This document shows positions 1 to 6,324 of a DNA stretch of 33,209 nt, piece after piece. This DNA is from an uncultured Gemmatimonadota bacterium (GTDB lineage: Bacteria; Latescibacterota; UBA2968; UBA8231): assembly GCA_903893785.1 (NCBI GenBank), contig CAITNQ010000105.1, forward strand, positions 1 through 33,209. Direction: 5' to 3'. Within the stretch, counting starts at the first letter, position 1. Every line of letters begins with the position of its first letter. Below the pieces are notes generated by a model, which was given only the letters and a program-made list of their open reading frames with translations, made no database searches and was not told the origin of the DNA. Position numbers and translations under genes: made by a program.

Positions 1-30
1 CCCTTCGCCGGTGCACTCGATTCCTGCCAT
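1..30 (-). CDS. 5' end of an unidentified gene (partial, runs off the left edge)
   Basis: Only the first ten codons are visible, starting at an ATG at 30-28 and reading MAGIECTGEG. The call rests on the ribosome-binding site: in transcript orientation an AGGAGG core ends six bases before this ATG, the strongest Shine-Dalgarno match in this part of the window. The gene follows the GHL10-like gene (stop at 277) on the same strand, about 250 bp downstream, so it may belong to the same transcription unit. Nothing can be said about function from ten residues. The start site itself is fairly secure; that the frame stays open beyond the window is assumed. Confidence 0.5.
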   Translation of the reverse strand, partial: MAGIECTGEG

Positions 31-134
31 GACGGGCCTCCTGCGGCTGAATGCGGCACCCGCCCGCCGCCGGGCGCCCAACACCTCCCGGGGCCAGAAG
101 GGGTCCATGTATGATCGGTCGCCGCAGCCTCCCT

Positions 135-158
135 GCCAAGGGGGCTCGCGCCCTTGGC
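135..158 (-). other. 8-bp stem-loop in the spacer
   Basis: GCCAAGGG and CCCTTGGC face each other across an 8-base loop, giving a GC-rich hairpin downstream of the GHL10-like gene and about 100 bases upstream of the start at position 30. No T run follows on either strand, so it is not a classical intrinsic terminator. It could stall polymerase or protect an RNA end. In such GC-rich DNA a chance stem of this size is possible. Confidence 0.35.
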
Positions 159-183
159 CTCGGGCGGGCAGCTTTCGGCCGCG

Positions 184-300
184 CTCGCAGCCGCCGCCGC
201 AGTACCCGGCGCAGGGACCCGGCGTCGCTCAGATGCCGCCGCCGCCGCAGTACCCGGAGCAGGGACCCGGCGTCGCTCAGGTGCCGCCGCCGCCGTCGTA
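184..300 (-). repeat. 48-bp tandem repeat across the 3' end of the GHL10-like gene
   Basis: Two full 48-bp units (253-300 and 205-252) and a partial third (about 184-204) stand head to tail. In transcript orientation each begins TAC, then a run of CGG triplets, then CTGAGCGACGCCGGGTCCCTG. The first unit contains the last codons of the GHL10-like gene (YDGGGGT) and its TGA stop, so the repeated unit spans a coding end and the stop codon is reproduced in the second unit. The repeat therefore probably arose by local slippage or duplication at the gene end rather than by insertion of a foreign element. Confidence 0.8.
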
Positions 301-2034
301 TTGGCGCGGCTGCGAGGGACGTCCCAGCAGGCCGCCGACGCGAGTGCCGAACTGGTCGGCGAGCAACGCCCGGTCGCCCACCTGCCGCAGGACGTTCCAG
401 CGGTCCAACCGCACCGGCGCGTGGCCCATCTCCCACACCTCCACCGCGTCGGCGCCCTGGCGGTACAGATCGTGGGCTTCGCGCAACACGCGCCACGCAT
501 CCAACTCGCCAAAGGGTTCCAGGTCGGTCAGGCCCGCCCCCTCGTCGGTGAAGTAACGGGCCCAGTCATAGCCCTGCGGGAAGAGCGCCGGGTCGTGCTG
601 GCCCACGGACGGCACCAGCTGGACGCGGCCGCGGCCCGGCCCTAGTTCATCGACCAGGTGCTCCAGGAACATGGGTCGGTACGTGCGGCGGAAAGAGGGA
701 GCGACCACATCGACTAGTCCCTCGGCAGCCCACGCGCCAATATCGAAACCGGCCAGGAAGTTCTGCGACACAGCCTGGACCTGCTTGCCCTGCTGAAAGA
801 TGGCCCAGTCACCGGAGACCTGCACCGCCAGCGGGATGCGGCGACCCAGGCGCGCCGCGATGTCATTGGTCTGCACCCGCACCCGTCGCATGAAATCAGT
901 CAGGTGGTCGCAGCGGTACTGGTACCAGGCGCGCGGCGGTTCAGCGGTGGCCAAGGGGTCAACGCCGTAGCGCTCCCGGCAGCCAGCCACGGCCGTCGGG
1001 TGCCAGTCCCACAGCGCCCCCATCTCGCACATCAGGTTGAGGTGGATGCCGGCCGGTCCACGGGCGGCCAACTCGGCCAGCAGATCGAGCTTGTACTGCT
1101 CCCAACCCGGGTGGAAGTGACTGAACAGGTGGCTGCACACCTGCCCCTGGCGGTCGACATGGCGCCAGTCTTGGTGCGCCAGGGTGAAAGGCGAGTTGAA
1201 GTCGGCGCCAATGCCGCCGGCGTAGTCGTAGGGGTAATCCTGCTGGATGCGGAAGTCCGCCCACACCTCCAGCCCCTCTCGCTGCCCCGCGGCGATGAGG
1301 ACATCGATGGGATCCCAGCCGTCCCGGGCGGCCGTCTGCAGGCAGGCTGCGGCCCGGCGATTGGTCTCCGTGTGCAGGTCGGCCAGGGCCTGATCCTGGC
1401 CCAGGTAGTGGCCGACGCCACTGTGGAAGAGCACGCGCATGGTGGTGCAGGTGCAGCCCACGTGGACCCGGGCAAAGTCGCTGTCGGCGAACGGCGCTAC
1501 CATGGCCCAGGCCTCGTCGGGCGTGCGCGGCGAATGTGCGCCGAGCAGTTCGTGACCATCGATGACCGCGCCTGCGGTGCGGGTCGGCCGGTGTCGGGCC
1601 GCCGCCAGACGGGCCTGCGCCGTGGCCTCGGTGACCGGCACCAGGCGGAGGTACGCCAACTGCGAGTGGCGCTGATCCCACCGCCGAGCCATGGGCTGCG
1701 GCAGCAACTCGAAACCCGCCGAGGTGAGGTTGGCCAACCGCCAGAAGGCTTCCTCGCCGGCCCCCGGTGCCGGACGCCACTGCACCGAACTGTCCAGCCA
1801 GCGCCACGCGGCCTCGCCGGCCAGACGTAGCCGAATGCTGCTCGGGCCGCAGAACCCAAGGTGGATCTCGTGCCAGCCCTGCACAGGACTGGGCAGGCGA
1901 CACGGCTCGGTCTGGCCGTCGTCGAGGCGCAGCATGTGGCCGGCGCGGCCATCCAGACTGTAGGGCAGGGCGCGCGCGTGCGGACCCACGGCTGGGCGCA
2001 GGTCCGTCAACCAGATGCTAGGGTCGTGGGTCAT
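277..2034 (-). CDS. GHL10-like TIM-barrel glycoside hydrolase family protein
   Basis: A 585-residue protein starting at ATG 2034. The N-terminal ~180 residues look like a beta-rich accessory region (LRLAGEAAWRWLDSSV and similar). Residues ~190-540 read as a TIM barrel of the glycosyl-hydrolase-like 10 kind, with alternating hydrophobic strands such as GLEVWADFRI, GIHLNLMCEMG, IPLAVQVSGDW and GRVQLVPSV. The acidic residue in the LMCEMG strand is a candidate catalytic or substrate-binding residue; this is inferred, not aligned. No signal peptide is visible, so it may act inside the cell or be exported by another route. The C-terminus ends in a low-complexity GGGG stretch that lies inside the 48-bp tandem repeat. 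The next gene upstream, an alpha/beta hydrolase, is 566 bp away across another repeat array. No clear Shine-Dalgarno precedes the ATG. The barrel assignment is fairly safe; the substrate is unknown. Confidence 0.75.
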   Translation of the reverse strand: MTHDPSIWLTDLRPAVGPHARALPYSLDGRAGHMLRLDDGQTEPCRLPSPVQGWHEIHLGFCGPSSIRLRLAGEAAWRWLDSSVQWRPAPGAGEEAFWRLANLTSAGFELLPQPMARRWDQRHSQLAYLRLVPVTEATAQARLAAARHRPTRTAGAVIDGHELLGAHSPRTPDEAWAMVAPFADSDFARVHVGCTCTTMRVLFHSGVGHYLGQDQALADLHTETNRRAAACLQTAARDGWDPIDVLIAAGQREGLEVWADFRIQQDYPYDYAGGIGADFNSPFTLAHQDWRHVDRQGQVCSHLFSHFHPGWEQYKLDLLAELAARGPAGIHLNLMCEMGALWDWHPTAVAGCRERYGVDPLATAEPPRAWYQYRCDHLTDFMRRVRVQTNDIAARLGRRIPLAVQVSGDWAIFQQGKQVQAVSQNFLAGFDIGAWAAEGLVDVVAPSFRRTYRPMFLEHLVDELGPGRGRVQLVPSVGQHDPALFPQGYDWARYFTDEGAGLTDLEPFGELDAWRVLREAHDLYRQGADAVEVWEMGHAPVRLDRWNVLRQVGDRALLADQFGTRVGGLLGRPSQPRQYDGGGGT

Positions 2035-2600
2035 GGCCGAACCGCCTTTGCGCGCTGGGTCGGGGGGCGATTGTCACGGGCTTGACGGGCTGGTTAGCGC
2101 CCGGGCGCCGGCCCCGGGTTGGGAGTTGGGTCGAACGGCGCGGCAGGCCCCGCACGGCCCTGGCACGGCCGCAGCCAACCCGGGCGGCAGTGGATGCCGG
2201 GCGGCAGGGGCCGTGGCGCCTGCCAGGTGGCTGCCAGCCCTTGTGGGCGCCGGCCCACAGCGCCGCGCACGGGGGCAGGGCGCGACCGCGGCCTGGCGCA
2301 GCGACAAGGCGCCATTCGGTGGCCAACTCGGGCCGTAGTTGACGGCCGCGCGGCAGGGGCCGTGGTGCCTGCCAGGTGGCTGCCAGCCCTTGTGGGCGCC
2401 GGCCCACAGCGCCGCGCACGGGGGCAGGGCGCGACCGCGACCTGGCGCAGCGACAAGGCGCCATTCGGTGGCCAACCCGGGCGGCAGTTGATGCCGGGCG
2501 GCAGGGGCCGTGGCGCCTGCCAAGTGGCTGCCAGCCCTTGTGGGCGCCGGGCCACAGCGCCGCGCACGGGCAGGACGCGACCACGACCTGGCGCCGGTGG
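2035..2600 (-). repeat. 566-bp spacer holding three copies of a ~149-bp tandem repeat
   Basis: Copies begin at 2174, 2322 and 2471 (spacing 148 and 149 bp) and are nearly identical. The array runs to 2600, directly against the TGA of the alpha/beta hydrolase gene at 2601. Each copy has a TGTGGGC-GCCG-GCCCACA stem-loop (first copy near 2242-2259), with one mismatch in the third copy. The units contain open frames in several phases, but these give only repetitive Arg/Pro/Ala-rich products with no recognisable domain, so I do not call a gene. The part from 2035 to 2173 is GC-rich unique sequence without a clear promoter. The array may be a simple local tandem duplication or a mini-satellite-like regulatory RNA element. 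Confidence 0.85.
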
Positions 2601-3473
2601 TCATTCCCAGGTGAACAGGCCCATGTCCGTGGGCGGCCGCGACCAGTCGATGACCAGCGTTCGGCTGCCGCAGGCGAGGCGGACGACGCGGCCGGCGGTG
2701 AAGTCGTCCAGCCCGGCACGGCGGCGCTGCATCAAGGGCTCCGGGGCGCGGGCGCGGAAGGTGGCCAGGCGATCGGTGATGGGCTGCAGGCCGTGGTCGC
2801 CCCCCGCGTGGATGACCGTTTGCACTTCCTTGCCCAAAGCCCGCAGCCGCCGGTCCAACTCGCCGGTGTGCTCTTCCCAGGGCACCACCGGGTCCGCCGT
2901 GCCGTGCTCCAGCCACACCGGACATTGGAACTGGCTCGCCAGGTGGCGCACGTCGCGGGCCAGCAGCTCGTAGTCGGCAAAGGCTCGGCCGGCCCACTCC
3001 TGCATGGCCGCACCCAGGTGGCTCACCGGGCTGGTGGCATAGACCCAGGCGAATGTCTGCGGCGCGTAACAGGCTCCCAGCAAGGCCAGATGACCGCCCT
3101 GGCTGCCGCCCCAGTGGAACAGGCGCTGCCGGTCCACGGCCGGGTACAGGGCCAGGATGCGGCGCAGGCCATTGAGGACATCGAAAACCTGCATGAAGCT
3201 GGCGTCGTAGGGCACCTGCCAACCACTGCCGGTGACCGGGTCGAAGTCGTACCCACTCTGGCGGTACTCCACGGCCAGGCAGACCAGATCGAAAGCCTCG
3301 GCCGCCGCCTCCATCTTGTCTTCATGCTGGTACCGGCTGCCACCCCAACCGTGGCTGAACAGCATGGCGCCCGTCCCGGGCCGGATCTGGTCCGGCGTCA
3401 GCACCAGTCCGTGCAGGGTCTTGGCATAGCTGGCCGAGTTCAGGGTCGGCCAGGTGATTTCGTAGCGTTTCAT
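2601..3473 (-). CDS. alpha/beta hydrolase (esterase or acyl-peptidase type)
   Basis: A 290-residue serine hydrolase. The nucleophile elbow is GGSQGG at residues 122-127 (Ser124). HGWGG at 41-45 fits the oxyanion-hole loop. Asp194 in HGTADPVV and His227 in GGDHGL complete a plausible catalytic triad, in the order and spacing of the prolyl-oligopeptidase / acetyl-xylan-esterase branch. No signal peptide is seen. The start is set by CAGGGG a few bases before ATG 3473. It follows the class III aminotransferase after a ~220-bp spacer and precedes the repeat array. In this setting an esterase removing acyl groups from a sugar or sugar derivative is plausible, but the substrate is not visible in the sequence. 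The C-terminal ~60 residues past His227 are longer than a minimal fold needs. Confidence 0.85.
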   Translation of the reverse strand: MKRYEITWPTLNSASYAKTLHGLVLTPDQIRPGTGAMLFSHGWGGSRYQHEDKMEAAAEAFDLVCLAVEYRQSGYDFDPVTGSGWQVPYDASFMQVFDVLNGLRRILALYPAVDRQRLFHWGGSQGGHLALLGACYAPQTFAWVYATSPVSHLGAAMQEWAGRAFADYELLARDVRHLASQFQCPVWLEHGTADPVVPWEEHTGELDRRLRALGKEVQTVIHAGGDHGLQPITDRLATFRARAPEPLMQRRRAGLDDFTAGRVVRLACGSRTLVIDWSRPPTDMGLFTWE

Positions 3474-3693
3474 CGTCCCCTGCGTCTGTCTAGTTTCCGC
3501 ACCCCATGCTCAGGCCGATCAGGCGGCGCGGCCGCGCTACCCGGACCCGGCCGGGAGCGCCACCGGTTCAGTCCGCACCCGGCCCGCCCACCGGCCGCCC
3601 TGCGTGAGGCAGGCTACTCCCCCAGCCTGGCGCGATCGCGGCGCCCAGCGCGGCGCGCCGGGTCCGGCACAACGGGGTCGCACCGATCCGCCA

Positions 3694-5025
3694 TTAGCTG
3701 ACCATGCGGCGGAACAGCTCTTCCTGCAGCTGACACTCGAGCAGGCTGTCCAAGCAGTCGCGCCGCAGGCCATCGGCAATCACGGCAAAGGTCTCGGTTA
3801 CCGCCTTGACGGTGAGGGCCAGTGCCTCGTCGTCGTGGGCGGTGTTGAAGAAGAAGCCCGGCGAGAGGATGATGCCACGCTTGGCGTTCTCCTGGATGAA
3901 CAGGGTGGCCACCTTCTTGGCGTCGGCAGGCCGGTCGACGAGGAACCGGATGCCCGGGTGGGCGGCGACACCGACGCATTCGGCGGCCAGGCCCACCTGC
4001 TGGGCGGCCTGGTTGATCTGGGCTTTGAAGGCCGCCCCCAGGCGCTCGAAGTGGGCCACCGCCTGCCGGCGCTCCAGTTCGCGCAGGGTCACCAGGGCCG
4101 CGGTGATGCCGACACTGTCGTCCCAGTACGCGCTGGAGATGAACATGCGGCCGGCCGTCTCCATGATGTCGCGGCGACCGACCACGGCGGCCATGGGGTA
4201 GCCATTGGAAATGGCCTTGGCGAAGACGGACATGTCGGGCGTCACGCCGGTGAACTCCTGCACCCCGCCCAGGGCAATGCGGAACCCCGACGAGACCTCG
4301 TCGAAGATGAGCACCACGCCATAACGCGTCGCCAGCTCGCGCACCCCTTCCAGGTACCCGGCCGGCGGCAGCTCGGTGCGCATGGGCTCCATGATAATGC
4401 ACGCGGTCTCGCTGGCGTGTTGGCGCAGCAGGTCCTCGAGCATGTTCAGGTCGCCGTACTGGAAGGGCATGGAAGTCCCCTCGAGCGCCCGGGGCACGCC
4501 GATGGGTTCGATGCCGTTGAACAGGTGGTCGTTGAGGCGCTCCGTGCCCAGGTTGGCGGCCAGGTACCAGTCGTGCCAGCCGTGGTAGCCACAGAACAGG
4601 ACGCGGTCGCGACCGGTGTACCCGCGGGCTATGCGCACGGCCACGGCGCAGGCCTCGCCACCGCCTTTGGCGTAGCGCACCATCTCGGCCGAGGGGATCA
4701 GCCGCACCAGTTCCTCGGCCAACTCGACGGCGCTTTCCTGGACAATGCTGAACACGGTGCCGCGGTCGATTTGCTCCTTGACGGCTTGATCAACCACGTC
4801 ATCGGCGTAGCCGAGAATGATCGGCCCGACGCCGCTGAACCAGTCGACGTATTCGTTGCCGTCCACATCCCACAGGCGGCAGCCCTTGGCCCGTTCGGCG
4901 TAGATGGGGCTGACACCCAGGGCCGCCCGCGTCGGGCGACGGCTGATCAGCTGGGTGACGCCGGGAATCAGGTGTCGGGCCCGGGCATAGATGGCCATGG
5001 ACCGCTCGATGCTGCGTTCGCTCAT
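3694..5025 (-). CDS. class III aminotransferase (glutamate-1-semialdehyde aminomutase-like)
   Basis: A 443-residue PLP enzyme of fold type I, class III. Visible hallmarks are the cofactor-side Asp242 in IFDEVSSGFR, the Schiff-base Lys270 in VFAKAISNGYP, the phosphate-binding GGGEA at 121-125 and the YHGWHDWY segment at 147-154. The overall pattern is closest to glutamate-1-semialdehyde 2,1-aminomutase, but such paralogues in uncultured bacteria are often aminotransferases acting on amino sugars or other substrates. Only this gene and the URO-D-like gene beside it recall haem synthesis, and both look divergent. The start is fixed by CAGGAG seven bases before ATG 5025. The gap to the URO-D-like gene upstream is 50 bp, consistent with co-transcription. 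The family is secure; the reaction is not. Confidence 0.88.
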   Translation of the reverse strand: MSERSIERSMAIYARARHLIPGVTQLISRRPTRAALGVSPIYAERAKGCRLWDVDGNEYVDWFSGVGPIILGYADDVVDQAVKEQIDRGTVFSIVQESAVELAEELVRLIPSAEMVRYAKGGGEACAVAVRIARGYTGRDRVLFCGYHGWHDWYLAANLGTERLNDHLFNGIEPIGVPRALEGTSMPFQYGDLNMLEDLLRQHASETACIIMEPMRTELPPAGYLEGVRELATRYGVVLIFDEVSSGFRIALGGVQEFTGVTPDMSVFAKAISNGYPMAAVVGRRDIMETAGRMFISSAYWDDSVGITAALVTLRELERRQAVAHFERLGAAFKAQINQAAQQVGLAAECVGVAAHPGIRFLVDRPADAKKVATLFIQENAKRGIILSPGFFFNTAHDDEALALTVKAVTETFAVIADGLRRDCLDSLLECQLQEELFRRMVS

Positions 5026-5075
5026 GACGACTCCTGTGGCTAAGGCCGGGGTAACGGCGATACGGGCCGCCGGGT

Positions 5076-6212
5076 TCAGGAACCCAACTCGTGGACCAGG
5101 TCGACGTACTGGCGCACCCGCGTCACCGGGGTGGACGGCGTCACCGGACTGCCCAGACTCATGACGAAGCCCCGGCCGTGGCGCCGGCCCACGGCCAGCT
5201 GCCGTTCCACCTCCCGCCGCAGGTCACTGTCGCTGCCGTCCTGAAGGACGCCGATGGCGTCCAGATTGCCCAGCAGCGCTCCGGGTCCCGTCCACTGACG
5301 GGCCACCGTGTCGATGTCGATGACGAAGCCCTTCTTACTCTCTTCCAGCGCCAGGGCGTCGGCGCCGGCGGCGCGCAACAGGTCCCACTTGCCAGCCGGA
5401 TCGCCGCAGTAGTAGTAGATGCTCTGCATGCCGGCGGCGCGGATCTCTTCCACCAGCGCCTGGATCACCGGCAGATTGAGCCGCGCAAAGGCCTGGGGCG
5501 AGATCATGTCAGTGAGGCATTCCTCAATCCAGATGCCGGCGGCGCCCAGGGCGGCGGCCTGCCGGATGGCGTAGCGCTCCAGAGCCAACCCGCGCGCGCA
5601 GACAGCCTGCACCAGATCCGGACGCGTGGCGATGAGTGTCATCATGCCCTCGAAACCCCACAGGGCATAGCATCGCCACAAAGGCGAGGCCACGTGCACC
5701 AGGGGATAGCGCTCATGGCCGAACTCGGCCAGCAGCCGGGTGGCCAGGTCGCCGCGGCCATCGTGGACGACGCTGTCGGGCGCTGCCGCCGGCGGCGCCG
5801 GCACCCGCGCCTCGATCTGGGCCGCGTTGGTCACCCATTCGGTGGGATGCACCGAGTGCAGGCCGCTGTCGTTCCAGCCGCTGACCTGGGGCCGCTGCAG
5901 TTCCACCGCGGCGGCGGTCTCGGTATCGATCTGCCACACCTGGTCGCCCCGCAGTTCCAGGGTGTAGCGCGCCCGCGTGCTCCGCGCCGCGCCGGTCGGC
6001 AGGTAGAACCAGTCCAGATCCGTGCGCGCCAGGGCGCGGCGGTGCCATTCGAGCTGCTGGTCCAGGTCGAAGGAGACGCGGTACCACCAGGGCAGCTGCG
6101 TCAACTCGTCCCAATGGTCGCGGACAAAGATGCCTTCGTAGCAGATGACGGCGCCGATCGCTCCGTCGCCGCGGCCCGCCAGGGCGTCTGCCACCCATTG
6201 ACGTCGTGTCAT
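5076..6212 (-). CDS. uroporphyrinogen decarboxylase (URO-D) fold protein
   Basis: A 378-residue protein of the URO-D / methylcobalamin:CoM methyltransferase superfamily. Typical pieces are the N-terminal MTRRQWVADALAGR helix, the AAALGAAGIWIEECL strand-helix, the SIYYYCGDPAGKW strand with its Cys-Gly, ADALALEESKKGF, GPGALLGNLDAIGVL and a C-terminal GRGFVMSLGSPVTPSTP. True HemE proteins are usually somewhat shorter and part of a haem set that is absent here. The architecture is closer to the many URO-D-like paralogues seen in sugar- and methyl-group-using bacteria. It lies between the glycosidase/isomerase fusion (112 bp upstream) and the class III aminotransferase (50 bp downstream). Only a weak ribosome site precedes ATG 6212. 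A role in corrinoid-dependent methyl transfer is possible, but no corrinoid protein is encoded nearby. Confidence 0.82.
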   Translation of the reverse strand: MTRRQWVADALAGRGDGAIGAVICYEGIFVRDHWDELTQLPWWYRVSFDLDQQLEWHRRALARTDLDWFYLPTGAARSTRARYTLELRGDQVWQIDTETAAAVELQRPQVSGWNDSGLHSVHPTEWVTNAAQIEARVPAPPAAAPDSVVHDGRGDLATRLLAEFGHERYPLVHVASPLWRCYALWGFEGMMTLIATRPDLVQAVCARGLALERYAIRQAAALGAAGIWIEECLTDMISPQAFARLNLPVIQALVEEIRAAGMQSIYYYCGDPAGKWDLLRAAGADALALEESKKGFVIDIDTVARQWTGPGALLGNLDAIGVLQDGSDSDLRREVERQLAVGRRHGRGFVMSLGSPVTPSTPVTRVRQYVDLVHELGS

Positions 6213-6324
6213 GTGTCGTCCCGGTTAAGGAAGTTGCCCAGGGCCGGCGCCGGCCCGCTCGAACGCCGCCCGATCACCCGCGGCAGCGAACCGGCAGGCC
6301 CGGGGCAGCGGCGCGCGCCGCAGT

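Noticed and set aside
2018..3222. Minus-strand frames across the 149-bp repeats giving repetitive proteins
   Set aside because: The products only mirror the DNA repeat in different frames, overlap the alpha/beta hydrolase gene, and show no domain or start signal.
3694..6212. A haem biosynthesis pair (HemL-like and HemE-like neighbours)
   Set aside because: No other haem genes are present, the URO-D-like protein looks like a paralogue rather than HemE, and the sugar-use context argues against it.
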